A stretch of 64,000 nt of DNA. It comes from Rubrivivax sp. (GTDB lineage: Bacteria; Pseudomonadota; Gammaproteobacteria; Burkholderiales; Burkholderiaceae_C). The position numbers and the translations under genes were made by a program. Shown piece by piece: positions 17,982 through 26,012 of the stretch (position 1 is its first letter; the number at the start of each line of letters is the position of its first letter). The notes under the pieces are model-generated. The model had not been told where the DNA came from. It saw only the letters and a list, made by a program, of their open reading frames with translations, and ran no database searches. The stretch covers positions 248,001-312,000 of the forward strand of contig JALHMT010000001.1 in the NCBI GenBank assembly GCA_022843905.1, given 5' to 3'.

Positions 17982-18878
17982 TCAGCCGCGCCGCATCGTG
18001 AAGCGGATGCCGCGCGCGATGCCGGCCGGCGGCACCATGTTGTGGTCGTCGCCGTCGTGCACCAGGGCCTCGACCGCGAAACCCGCGTTCTGCAGAACCG
18101 CCAGGCGTTGCCCCAGTTCGACCGTGTTGGGCACCATGCGGCACTCTTCGATCATGTTGCGGAAGACCTCCTCGCTGGCCGGCACGCCGGGCGCGAAGCG
18201 CAGGGTCGATTCCAGCCCGCCCACGGTGATGAGCGCACGCGCGTTCACCTGGCCGGCCCGCACCCGGTCGGCGAAGGCCGCTTCGTGCTGCAGCACCGCC
18301 GCGTCGTTCCACCAGATCGACGGACTGATGGCCACGAACTGCTGGAACGACGTGGTGCGTCGGAACAGCGCGTGCAGCGTCGTCAGGCCGCCCAGCGAGT
18401 GGCCCATCAGCACCTGGTCGCCGCGGTCGATGTTCACCAGCGCCTCGACCCGCGGCTTGACCTCGTCTTCGACGACACGGAGATAGTCGTCCATGCCGCC
18501 ATAACCGTCGGGAGGCGGGGGCATGCTCGCCATGAAGCCCTGCTGCAGCCGCTCGGGTGCGATCGGCGTGGTCAGGTCGATCATGCGGCGCTGCAGCGCC
18601 TCGGTGACGCTGTCGGTGGGGTAGCCGATGCCTACCACCACGGGGTCGACCACGTCGGGCCAGCAGGCCTGGATGCGTGCGGTGTCCACGGCGATGCCGA
18701 AGTGCAGGTTGCCGTCGATGAGGTAGACCACGGCGTGTCCCTGCGCAGGCGTCGGCCGGCGCGTGGGCACCGAGACGAACAGGCGGTAGTCGCGGCCGTT
18801 GACCTGGGACCGGAAGTCGATGACCTCGGCGTTCAGGGCCATCTCGCTGGTGGGGCGGGCAGGCGTGGGTGCAGGCAT
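17982..18878 (-). CDS. Alpha/beta hydrolase, siderophore-esterase-like (PF00756)
   Basis: 298-aa esterase resembling the IroE/Fes/BesA group: it opens with a RDYRLFVSVP strand, has VVYLIDGN, and carries the nucleophile elbow GHSLGG followed by LTTLHALF and ISPSIWW, all typical of this family. A final His occurs in GDDHNMVPPAG. No signal peptide is evident. I start at MPAPTPARPT; MALNAEV, 12 codons later, is an alternative. It lies 28 bases after dgcA on the same strand. With a TonB receptor in the regulon, hydrolysis of an imported ester- or amide-linked compound is the likely role; true siderophore use is unproven because no iron-uptake partner is present. Confidence 0.82.
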   Translation of the reverse strand: MPAPTPARPTSEMALNAEVIDFRSQVNGRDYRLFVSVPTRRPTPAQGHAVVYLIDGNLHFGIAVDTARIQACWPDVVDPVVVGIGYPTDSVTEALQRRMIDLTTPIAPERLQQGFMASMPPPPDGYGGMDDYLRVVEDEVKPRVEALVNIDRGDQVLMGHSLGGLTTLHALFRRTTSFQQFVAISPSIWWNDAAVLQHEAAFADRVRAGQVNARALITVGGLESTLRFAPGVPASEEVFRNMIEECRMVPNTVELGQRLAVLQNAGFAVEALVHDGDDHNMVPPAGIARGIRFTMRRG

Positions 18879-18906
18879 GGAAGGGTTCCGTCGAAGTGGA
18901 AGTGAA

Positions 18907-19893
18907 TCAGCCCCACAGGGCCGGCGTGGGCGGCTGCAGGAAGCCGCCGATGAACTGCATGGCATGGGCGCGGTCGTCGCACTGCAGCAGCGGGCCGTCG
19001 AGGTCGGCCCAGCGCGACTGCTGCGCCAGCAGGTGGGCCGGCGCCATGCCCAGCGAGGTGCCGCACATGTTGCCCACCATGAGATCGAAGCCCAGCTCGC
19101 GGGCCTCGCGTGCGAGCGCCAGGGCCTCGGTGAGGCCGCCGGTCTTGTCCAGCTTGATGTTCACGGCCTGGTAGCGGCCCACCAGGGCGGGCAGCGAACG
19201 CCGGTCGGTGCAGGACTCGTCGGCGGCCAGTGGAATGGGCCAGGTGCGGCCGGCCAGCGCGGCATCGTCGCCGCGCGGCAGCGGCTGCTCGACCAGTTCC
19301 ACGCCGAAGGCCGGCAACTCGGGCATCAGCCGCGCCAGCAGTGCGGCCGACCAGGACTGGTTGGCGTCGACGATCAGGCGCGCCTCGGGCCGTTCTTCGC
19401 GCAAGGCCTGCAGCAGCGCCAGGTGTCGGGCCGCATCGACCTTCAGCTTGACCAGCGGGAAGCCGCGCGAGGCGCGGGCGCGGCGGCGCACCTCGTCGGG
19501 GGTGCCCAGACCGATGGTGAAGGTGGACAGCACGGGTTGCAGCCCGGCCAGGCCCGCTGCAGCCCAGGCCGGTTGGCCCTGCTGCTTGGCGCGCAGGTCC
19601 CACAGCGCGCAGTCCAGTGCGTTGCGTGCGCCGCCGGGGGGCAGCAGTCCCAGCAGGTCTTCGCCGCACAGATCGTCGCCAAGCTTCGGCGCCACGGCTT
19701 CGATCTGGCGCGCCATGGTCTGCACGGTCTCGCCTTCGTAGTCCACACCCGCGGCTTCGGCATGACCCGATCGGCCCCGGTCGTCGGTCAGGGTGACGTG
19801 GATCAGCGGCAGCCGGTGCATGACCTCGCGCGCGATTTCGAAGGGTTCGTTCAGAGCCCAGGACTCGCAGGCCACCTTGACGGCCAGCGTCAT
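18907..19893 (-). CDS. dgcA: N-acetyl-D-glutamate racemase DgcA (enolase superfamily)
   Basis: 328-aa enolase-superfamily enzyme of the dipeptide-epimerase type. Catalytic lysines are seen as the KLK motif (Lys149, Lys151) and Lys247 in NIKLDKTGG, with metal ligands Asp176 (VDANQSW), Glu202 (VEQPLP) and Asp225 (AADES). The family includes L-Ala-D/L-Glu epimerases, but coupling to a DUF1611 protein is the hallmark of DgcA, which interconverts N-acetyl-D- and N-acetyl-L-glutamate. The ATG overlaps the dgcN stop (ATGA). A muropeptide (L-Ala-D-Glu) epimerase role is the alternative; the pairing makes DgcA more likely. Confidence 0.85.
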   Translation of the reverse strand: MTLAVKVACESWALNEPFEIAREVMHRLPLIHVTLTDDRGRSGHAEAAGVDYEGETVQTMARQIEAVAPKLGDDLCGEDLLGLLPPGGARNALDCALWDLRAKQQGQPAWAAAGLAGLQPVLSTFTIGLGTPDEVRRRARASRGFPLVKLKVDAARHLALLQALREERPEARLIVDANQSWSAALLARLMPELPAFGVELVEQPLPRGDDAALAGRTWPIPLAADESCTDRRSLPALVGRYQAVNIKLDKTGGLTEALALAREARELGFDLMVGNMCGTSLGMAPAHLLAQQSRWADLDGPLLQCDDRAHAMQFIGGFLQPPTPALWG

Positions 19894-20894
19894 GCCAGCA
19901 GCGTCTGCGCGATGGCGTCGACCCCACCGCGCAGGGGGTCGCAGACGGGCAGGCCCAGGTCGGCGATGACCTGCTCGCGGTAGGCGGCCCAGGCGGCATC
20001 GCCCAGCGTCGACGAGTTGATCGCCACGCCCACGCATCTCACGGCCGGATTGGTCAGCCGGGCCGCTTCGACGTAGCGGCGGATGGCTTCGTGCAGCGTC
20101 GGCAGCGGGATGTGCGGGTAGTCCTCGATCGTGGTGCGCGAGGGATCGTGGCACAGCACGATGGCGTCGGGCTGCGAGCCGTGCAGCAGGCCCAGCGTGA
20201 CCCCCGCGAAGGCCGGGTGGAACAGCGCGCCCTGGCCTTCGATGACGTCCCAGTGGTCGGGCTCGTTGGCCGGCGACAGCGTCTCGGCGGCGCCGGCGAT
20301 GAAGTCGGCCACCACGGCGTCGATGGCCACGCCTTCGCCGGCGATCATGATGCCGGTCTGACCCGTGGCGCGGAAGCTGGCCTTCACGCCGCGGGCCCGC
20401 AGCGCGCGCGTCAGCGCCAGCGCGGTGTACTTCTTGCCCAGCGCGCAGTCGGTGCCCACGGTCAGCACGCGTTGGCCGCCGCGGCGCAGGCCGGTGCCGG
20501 TGGGAAAGGACCGGTCGGAATGGCGCACGTTGATCAGCCGTGCTCCCGTGCGCGCCGCCGCGGCGGCCAGCGCGGGGTGCTGCTCCAGGCGTGTGTGCAG
20601 CCCGCTGACGATGTCCAGCCCCGCATCCAGCGCCTGCACCAGCGTCGGTATCCACCGCTCTGGCAAGGTGCCGCCGACCGCGGCCACGCCGATCAGCAGC
20701 GAGCCGGCACCGCGTGCCGCCGCATCGGCAGGCGACAGCACCGGCAGGTCCAGGCTCACCGTCCCGGCGGGCAGGGCCCACTGGCCGATCACGTCGTCGG
20801 GGCACCAGTCACGCAGGCCGAAGCCGGTCTTGGCATCCGACTTGAGCGTGACTTCGCCCAGGAAAATGAGGTAGGGCTTGCGAAGCAGCGGCAT
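19890..20894 (-). CDS. dgcN: D-glutamate N-acetyltransferase DgcN (DUF1611)
   Basis: 334-aa protein of the DUF1611 family, whose characterised member acetylates D-glutamate in a catabolic route. Family features are KPYLIFLGEVT and AKTGFGLRDWCPDDVIGQ at the N terminus, SGLHTRL, a P-loop-like TVGTDCALGKKYTAL and GATGQTGIM-like RATGQTGIMIAGEGVA, then the acidic IEGQGALFHPA. The start is fixed by alignment with remembered homologues. It directly abuts a perfect 9-bp-arm palindrome, leaving almost no leader. First gene of dgcN-dgcA-esterase-MFS. Confidence 0.88.
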   Translation of the reverse strand: MPLLRKPYLIFLGEVTLKSDAKTGFGLRDWCPDDVIGQWALPAGTVSLDLPVLSPADAAARGAGSLLIGVAAVGGTLPERWIPTLVQALDAGLDIVSGLHTRLEQHPALAAAAARTGARLINVRHSDRSFPTGTGLRRGGQRVLTVGTDCALGKKYTALALTRALRARGVKASFRATGQTGIMIAGEGVAIDAVVADFIAGAAETLSPANEPDHWDVIEGQGALFHPAFAGVTLGLLHGSQPDAIVLCHDPSRTTIEDYPHIPLPTLHEAIRRYVEAARLTNPAVRCVGVAINSSTLGDAAWAAYREQVIADLGLPVCDPLRGGVDAIAQTLLA

Positions 20895-20920
20895 GGAGTG
20901 GATATTATTTCATCCACTCC
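20895..20920. promoter_or_regulatory. Operator-like site 3, perfect palindrome before dgcN
   Basis: Perfect inverted repeat with 9-bp arms GGAGTGGAT and ATCCACTCC around the 8-bp AT-rich spacer ATTATTTC. The last base touches the dgcN start codon. Its inner 20 bases (20898-20917) match the other four sites. A repressor bound here would cover both promoter and translation start. Confidence 0.7.
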
Positions 20921-20995
20921 GATCGGTAAAGCACGCGCGCCCGACGGCGCGCCGGAGTTCTGCGAGCAGCCCGGGAGGTGGTCCGCGCGCAGCCC

Positions 20996-21661
20996 CTACA
21001 GCGGCGGCGTGTTGGCGCTGACCACCACCGCCTCGCCGTCGCCGACGTTCCTGAAGCGGTGGGGCAGGCGGCTGGAGAAGAGATAGCCGTCGCCCGGGCC
21101 GAGCACGCGCGTGTTGCCGCCCACCGTGACCTCCACCTGGCCCTGGATCACCACGCCCCCCTCGTCGCCCTGGTGGCTGTAAGGCTGCGCCGCGGTCTCG
21201 GCGCCGGGCGCATAGCGCTCCAGCAGCACCTGCAGCGGGCGGCCCTTCAGGTTGGTGCCGACCTGGCGCAGCGAGATGCCGCCGCCGCCCACTTCCATCA
21301 GTTCGTGATGCTGGAAGAACATCTGTGTCTCGCTGCCCGGATCCAGCGAGAAGAACTCCGACAGCGTCATCGGCAGGCTGTCCAGGATCTTGCGCAGCGA
21401 GCCGACCGAAGGCGAGATGGTCTCCTTCTCGATGCATCCGATGGTGCCGTGATTGAGCCCGGCGCGCCGTGCCAGTTCGCGCTGCGACAGGCCGTGCACC
21501 TCGCGCACGTAGCGCAGGCGGGCGCCCAGTCCGAACGACGGTTCGGTGTCCGCCGGGCTGGCTGACGCGGCCGCCGCCAGCGCGCCGCCGGCAGCCGCGC
21601 CAGCCGGCGCGCGAGGCGTGGTCTTGCGGGGAGCTGGGAGGGGCTTGGTCTTCGTGGGCAT
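20996..21661 (-). CDS. XRE-family regulator with C-terminal cupin domain
   Basis: 221-aa transcription factor: a Pro/Ala-rich N terminus, an XRE helix-turn-helix at about residues 46-100 (LSQRELARRAGLNHGTIGCIEKE) and a cupin_2 sensor domain at about 146-215 (PYSHQGDEGGVVIQG, LGPGDGYLFSSRLPHRF). This is the PuuR/SutR architecture, in which the cupin senses a small metabolite. The open frame reaches further upstream, but that would overlap the divergent serine-hydrolase gene and the operator at 21735, so I start at MPTKTKPL. Lying in the centre of the operator-linked island and divergent from one target, it is the best candidate for the factor that binds the five sites, and is probably autoregulated. 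Confidence 0.88.
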   Translation of the reverse strand: MPTKTKPLPAPRKTTPRAPAGAAAGGALAAAASASPADTEPSFGLGARLRYVREVHGLSQRELARRAGLNHGTIGCIEKETISPSVGSLRKILDSLPMTLSEFFSLDPGSETQMFFQHHELMEVGGGGISLRQVGTNLKGRPLQVLLERYAPGAETAAQPYSHQGDEGGVVIQGQVEVTVGGNTRVLGPGDGYLFSSRLPHRFRNVGDGEAVVVSANTPPL

Positions 21662-21734
21662 GGGGCGCTGGGGGCGGCAACGGCTGGTGGGTAGTTTAAC
21701 GACCACCCCCCACGCCTTGATGCCGGCCTGGCCG

Positions 21735-21754
21735 CTGGATAGGATAATGAACAA
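21735..21754 (+). promoter_or_regulatory. Operator-like site 4, serine-hydrolase/XRE divergent promoter
   Basis: CTGGATAGGATAATGAACAA shares TGGATAGGATAAT with site 2. It ends 14 bases before the serine-hydrolase ATG and includes GATAAT as a likely -10. Located in the 107-bp gap between two divergent genes, it could control both. The ATAATGAACA part is reminiscent of the E. coli PuuR recognition sequence as I remember it. Confidence 0.55.
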
Positions 21755-21768
21755 ACACGAAGGCGACC

Positions 21769-23079
21769 ATGGATCCACTCGAACCTCTGTCCCCGCGGCA
21801 GGCTGACTGGCTGGCCGACCAGGCCGGGGCCTTGGCCGTGCCCGGCCTGGCGCTGTCGCTGGTGGCGCCGGGCCGCCGGTCGCTGTTCACCTGGGGCGTC
21901 GAAGCGGCCGGGTCGAACCGCGCCGTGAGCGACGACACCTGGTTCTCGGTCGCCTCGCTGGGCAAGCACGTCACGGCCTGCGCCGTGCAAGACCTGGCGC
22001 GCCAGGGCCGGCTCGGGCTGGACGATCGCATCGAAGCGCACCTGACCGACCTGCCGCCGGCCTGGGCCGGGCGCAGCGTGCGCAGCTTGCTGACGCACAC
22101 CAGCGGCCTGCCCGAGTACCTGTCCTACACCGGCTCCGAACCCGTGCCCGAGGACGGGGCAGACTTCATGCGCCTGTATGGCCAGCTCGTGCCGGCCTTC
22201 GACGAAGGGGAGGGCTGGATCTACACGAACACGAACTACATCCTGCTGGGCCTGCTCGTGGCCCGGGCCTCGGGTCGCAGCTACGGGGCGGCCGTGCAGT
22301 CGCTGTTCGACCGCGCCGTCTGCCCGGGCGCCACGGTGGCCAGCCCGGCCTGGACACGTCAGGCCAACGCGCAGGGCCTGGGGGCGCATGCGCGCGACGC
22401 CGCCAGCGCTGCGCGCCAGGTGATCGGGGATGGTGACGTCTCGTTCACCGCGAAGGGCGCGCTTGCCTGGTTGCAGACCTTGCTGGATGCGCCTGAAGAC
22501 CTGCTGGCGTCGATGGAGCCTGCGGTGCTGCGGACCGGACGCCCCGCGGCCTACGGCAGCGGCTGGTTCCTGGACAGCTTGCGCGGTGAGCGCCTGGGCC
22601 ATCACGGCGGACACTTCGATGGCTGGACCGCCATGGCCATCGTCTTGCCCGCTCGCGGCTGCGGCGTGATCGTGATGTGCAACCTGGCCCCCGGGAACAC
22701 ACGCGCCGTGCGCCATCTGGCCTCGCAGGCCCTGGAGGCCTGGGCGCCGGGGTCGACGCCGCTGTCCCTGAACCCCATGCATGACGATGCGCCCGGACTG
22801 ACGGCGACGGCCCGCGCGCAGCTCTTCCGGCAAGGCGACACGCTGGACCGATCCTGCTTCGCCGACGAACTGCTGCGCGTGGCCGCGCACGGCAGCGCGG
22901 TGCGCGGCGTGCCCAATCTGTGGACCGGCACCGAACCCCTGGGCTTCGAACTGGTGGAGCAGCAGGTGCAACCCGGCTACCGCATGCGCCGCTACCGCAC
23001 GACCTATGCGGATCGCACCGAACACCTGCTGGTGGGCACCACGCCGCAGGACAGGATCTACTGGGCCTGGCCGATGTGA
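21769..23079 (+). CDS. Serine hydrolase, S12 beta-lactamase/D-aminopeptidase-like
   Basis: 436-aa protein of the PF00144 family (beta-lactamase class C, D-aminopeptidase, DD-peptidase). The catalytic SxxK is Ser63-Leu-Gly-Lys66 in SVASLGKHV, the YxN motif is Tyr152-Thr-Asn154, and the third motif is probably HHGGHFDGW. No signal peptide is seen, which argues for a cytoplasmic peptidase rather than a periplasmic beta-lactamase. AAGG precedes the ATG. Its own operator-like site and its neighbours (DgcN/DgcA, D-carbamoylase) favour hydrolysis of peptides or amides that contain D-amino acids; esterase activity cannot be excluded. Confidence 0.86.
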   Translation: MDPLEPLSPRQADWLADQAGALAVPGLALSLVAPGRRSLFTWGVEAAGSNRAVSDDTWFSVASLGKHVTACAVQDLARQGRLGLDDRIEAHLTDLPPAWAGRSVRSLLTHTSGLPEYLSYTGSEPVPEDGADFMRLYGQLVPAFDEGEGWIYTNTNYILLGLLVARASGRSYGAAVQSLFDRAVCPGATVASPAWTRQANAQGLGAHARDAASAARQVIGDGDVSFTAKGALAWLQTLLDAPEDLLASMEPAVLRTGRPAAYGSGWFLDSLRGERLGHHGGHFDGWTAMAIVLPARGCGVIVMCNLAPGNTRAVRHLASQALEAWAPGSTPLSLNPMHDDAPGLTATARAQLFRQGDTLDRSCFADELLRVAAHGSAVRGVPNLWTGTEPLGFELVEQQVQPGYRMRRYRTTYADRTEHLLVGTTPQDRIYWAWPM

Positions 23080-23107
23080 AGCTGCGGCGCTCCGGCCGTC
23101 CGCCCGA

Positions 23108-24265
23108 TCAGCGCAGCGTCTGCATCAGCCCCATCAGCAAGCGCGTGCGCGGCACGATGCTGCTGATGTACAGGCGCTCTTCCAGGGTGTGGCCGCCATC
23201 GCCGTCGACGCCCAGGCCGTCCAGCGTGGGGGCGATGGCCGCCGTGAAGTTGCCGTCGCTGCCGCCGCCGGTCTTCAGGTCGACGAGGTCGAAGCCGATG
23301 TCGGCAGCCAGCGCACGCGCGTGTTCGTACAGCGCCGCGATGCCAGGCGTCTTTTCGTAGCCGGGCCGGTTGATGCCGCCTTCGATGCTGAGCGTGACGC
23401 CAGGCACTCGGGGCTGCAGGCCGCGGATGCGGCGCACGATCTCTTCGCCGATCTCGGGGTTGGGCATGCGCACGTCGACCTCGACGCTCGCGCGGTCTGG
23501 CACGACGTTGGAGCGCGTGCCGCCGCGCACCAGGCCGACGCTGACCGTGAGCTCGCGCGAATAGTCGGTCATGGCCTCCAGCGCCAGCACCTGGTGCGCG
23601 ATCTCGTGGATGGCGCTGCGGCCCAGGTGGTGTTCAACGCCGGCATGGGCAGCCACGCCGTGGGCCGTGACCGTGAACTGTGCGATGCCCTTGCGCGCGG
23701 TGACGATCTTGCCGCCCGAGCGCGCCGGTTCGGTGACGAGCACGAACTTCGCCCGCCGCGCCTCGCGCTCGATGTGCTCGCGCGAGGTGCCGCTGCCCAT
23801 CTCCTCGTCGCTGACCATCAGGTGCCGCACCGGCAGGTGCGTGCGCAGGCCCTCTCGGTGGATCTGCCGCAGCGCGGCCAGGGCCAGGTAGGTGCCGCCC
23901 TTCATGTCCTCGGCGCCGGGACCGTAGGCGCGGTCGCCGTCGATGCGGAAGGGCAGCGGCCCGGCCAGCGTGCCGATGGCGTGCACGGTGTCGATGTGGC
24001 TGAGCACCAGCACGCCCGGCCCCGCGGCGGCCTGCGGCGGGCAATGGCGGTCGTCGACGGCCAGCAGATGGTCGCCGAAGCCGTCACGGCCGGGAATGCG
24101 TTCCACGCGCGCGCCGATGGCCTCGTAGTCCTGCTGCACGCGGGCCGCCATGCGCGCCATGGCCTCGGGCACGTCGGTGGGACTCTCGATCTCGATCCAG
24201 GCGCGGATGCCGGCCAGGATCTCGTCCACGTCGAGGGCGGGCGCAGTTGACAACATGGACTTCAT
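23108..24265 (-). CDS. M20-family hydrolase, glutamate carboxypeptidase (CPG2)-like
   Basis: 385-aa zinc metallohydrolase. Metal ligands and catalytic residues of M20 are visible: His90 and Asp92 in LSHIDTVHAIG, Asp120 in YGPGAEDMKGG, and Glu154/Glu155 in SDEEMGS. GKASHAG-type GVAAHAG and TGGGSDGNF follow, much as in carboxypeptidase G2. Family members release C-terminal glutamate or deacylate N-acyl amino acids. In this island it could turn the N-acetyl-L-glutamate made by DgcN/DgcA into L-glutamate, or release Glu from an imported conjugate. It converges on the serine-hydrolase gene with a 28-bp gap and has an operator-like site upstream. Confidence 0.86.
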   Translation of the reverse strand: MKSMLSTAPALDVDEILAGIRAWIEIESPTDVPEAMARMAARVQQDYEAIGARVERIPGRDGFGDHLLAVDDRHCPPQAAAGPGVLVLSHIDTVHAIGTLAGPLPFRIDGDRAYGPGAEDMKGGTYLALAALRQIHREGLRTHLPVRHLMVSDEEMGSGTSREHIEREARRAKFVLVTEPARSGGKIVTARKGIAQFTVTAHGVAAHAGVEHHLGRSAIHEIAHQVLALEAMTDYSRELTVSVGLVRGGTRSNVVPDRASVEVDVRMPNPEIGEEIVRRIRGLQPRVPGVTLSIEGGINRPGYEKTPGIAALYEHARALAADIGFDLVDLKTGGGSDGNFTAAIAPTLDGLGVDGDGGHTLEERLYISSIVPRTRLLMGLMQTLR

Positions 24266-24307
24266 GGAATGAAAGGGGTGAATGTCCGGAGAACTGTCCG
24301 GGGAACG

Positions 24308-24327
24308 CTGGACAGTATATTAACCAG
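24308..24327 (-). promoter_or_regulatory. Operator-like site 5, M20 hydrolase promoter
   Basis: CTGGACAGTATATTAACCAG keeps the TGG...CCA frame and AT-rich centre of the other sites at the same 20-bp length, though it is the most divergent copy. On the minus strand TTAATATACT offers a -10-like element about 50 bases before the M20 start. It lies between that gene and the end of the deoR-type gene. Confidence 0.45.
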
Positions 24328-24343
24328 ACTGCAGGACCCCGCC

Positions 24344-25237
24344 TCAACCCCGCGGCGCGATGCGCACCGTCACCCCCGCGGCCTTCAGCGCCGCGGCCAG
24401 CGGCGCCGGCGGGGCGGCATCGGTGATGACCATGTGAATCTCCTGCAGCGTGCAGGCCTGGGCCAGCGAACGCTGGCCGAACTTGCTGGCGTCGCACAGC
24501 AGGATGACCTGATCGGCCCGTTCGATGTACACGCGCTTGACCTGCGTGTCCTCGGGCGACGAATCGAAGCCGCCCTGCTCGGTCAGTCCGGCCACGCCGA
24601 TGAAGGCCTTGCTGAACCAGTGCTGCGCCGTCTGCGCCAGCGCCGTCTGTCCGCACAGCGACAGCTCCTGGGCGCGCACGATGCCGCCCGGCATCAGCAC
24701 CTCGCAGCGCGTGCCGGCCAGCAGCGCTGCCAGCCGCAGGTGGTTGGTGAAGACGCGCAGGCCCGGGCCCTTGGCCAGTTCGCGCCCCAGCGCCAACACC
24801 GTGCTGCCGACGTCCAGCGCCACGTTGTCCTGCGGCCCCAGCAGCGCGGCGGCGCTGCGCGCGATGGCCTGCTTTGCGGCGTTCTGGCGGCGCCGGCGCG
24901 TGTCGTACTGCAGCTCGCGCGTCTCGGCCTCGGCGCCCTCGCGGGTGGCTGAAGCGACCGGCGCCGGCACGGCCGCGCCGTGCGAGCGCACCAGGCGGCC
25001 CTGCGCGCTCAGCACGTCGAGGTCGCGCCGTGCGCTCATCTGCGAGACGCCGAAGCGCTCGGCGATCTGCGCCACGCCGACGAAACCTTCCTGCCCCATC
25101 ATCTCCAGGATGCGCTGCTGGCGCGCCGCGGCCGGCAGGCGCTCGGTGCGCTCGGGCACCGGCGAGCGCGGGGGCTTGCGCGCGGGCTTGGCTGCGGACT
25201 TGGGCCGGATGGAGGCGGAGGCAGGTCGCACGGCCAT
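24344..25237 (-). CDS. DeoR/GlpR-family transcriptional regulator
   Basis: 297-aa repressor with a basic Ala/Pro-rich N-terminal extension of about 37 residues. A DeoR helix-turn-helix follows at about 40-95 (RQQRILEMMGQEGFVGVAQIAERFGVSQMSARRDLDVL, in part), then the DeoRC sugar-phosphate-binding domain (DVGSTVLALGREL, FTNHLRLAALL, GFDSSPEDTQVKR). This family senses phosphorylated sugars or polyols. It is the last gene of the transporter-kinase operon, ten bases after the ATPase gene, so it most likely controls that operon and responds to a product of the FGGY kinase. Confidence 0.9.
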   Translation of the reverse strand: MAVRPASASIRPKSAAKPARKPPRSPVPERTERLPAAARQQRILEMMGQEGFVGVAQIAERFGVSQMSARRDLDVLSAQGRLVRSHGAAVPAPVASATREGAEAETRELQYDTRRRRQNAAKQAIARSAAALLGPQDNVALDVGSTVLALGRELAKGPGLRVFTNHLRLAALLAGTRCEVLMPGGIVRAQELSLCGQTALAQTAQHWFSKAFIGVAGLTEQGGFDSSPEDTQVKRVYIERADQVILLCDASKFGQRSLAQACTLQEIHMVITDAAPPAPLAAALKAAGVTVRIAPRG

Positions 25238-25247
25238 GGCAGGCAGC

Positions 25248-26012
25248 TCAGTGGATGGTGGACAGGAAAGCCTTCAGCCGCGCCGGCGCCTCGTCGCCGA
25301 AGAAGCGGGCCGGCGGCGCATCGTGCTTGATGAGGCCGTCTTCCATCAACACCACGCGGTGCGCCACCTGGCGCGCGAAACCCATCTCGTGGGTGACGAT
25401 GATCATGGTCATGCCGCTGGCTGCCAGCTCCGAGATGACGGCCAGCACCTCGCCGGTGGTCTCGGGGTCCAGCGCGCTGGTCGGCTCGTCGAACAGCATC
25501 AGCTCGGGCCGCATGGCCAGCGCACGCGCAATGGCCGCGCGCTGCTGCTGCCCGCCCGAGAGCTTCATCGGGTAGGCGTCGGCCTTGTGGGACAGGCCCA
25601 CGCGCTCCAGCAGCGCCAGGGCGCGTTCGCGCACCTGGGCCGGCGCCTCGCCCAGCACCTTGACGGGTGCTTCCATCACGTTCTGCAGCACGGTCATGTG
25701 CCAGAACAGGTTGAACTGCTGGAACACCATGCCGATGCGGCGCCGCTGCGCCACCACCTGGCTGGTCGGCAGCGGCAGCAGGCGCTGGCCGGCCTCGCGG
25801 TAGCCGATGAGTTCGTCGCCGACGTACAGCCGGCCGCCCTGGTAGGTCTCCAGCTGGTTGATGCAGCGCAGGAAGGTGCTCTTGCCCGAGCCCGATGGGC
25901 CGATGATGCACAGCACCTCGCCGCGCGCGACCTCCAGGCTCACGCCCTTGAGCACCTCGGTCGGCCCGAAGAACTTGCGCACCTCGACGGCACGCACCAG
26001 GGCACTGCTCAT
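25248..26012 (-). CDS. Amino-acid-type ABC transporter ATPase
   Basis: 254-aa ATPase of the polar-amino-acid (GlnQ/HisP) type. Walker A is GPSGSGKST, the Q-loop region FQQFNLFWHMTVLQNV, the signature LSGGQQQR and Walker B LMLFDEPTSALDPE, with the switch His in VTHEMGFAR. The ATG overlaps the permease stop (ATGA); an in-frame ATG further upstream would lie within the permease gene. It energises uptake with the permease and binding protein just upstream. Confidence 0.92.
   Translation of the reverse strand: MSSALVRAVEVRKFFGPTEVLKGVSLEVARGEVLCIIGPSGSGKSTFLRCINQLETYQGGRLYVGDELIGYREAGQRLLPLPTSQVVAQRRRIGMVFQQFNLFWHMTVLQNVMEAPVKVLGEAPAQVRERALALLERVGLSHKADAYPMKLSGGQQQRAAIARALAMRPELMLFDEPTSALDPETTGEVLAVISELAASGMTMIIVTHEMGFARQVAHRVVLMEDGLIKHDAPPARFFGDEAPARLKAFLSTIH

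Noticed and set aside
21662..21778. Upstream extension of the XRE-cupin gene
   Set aside because: It would overlap the divergent serine-hydrolase start and cover site 4; the extension shows no conserved domain.
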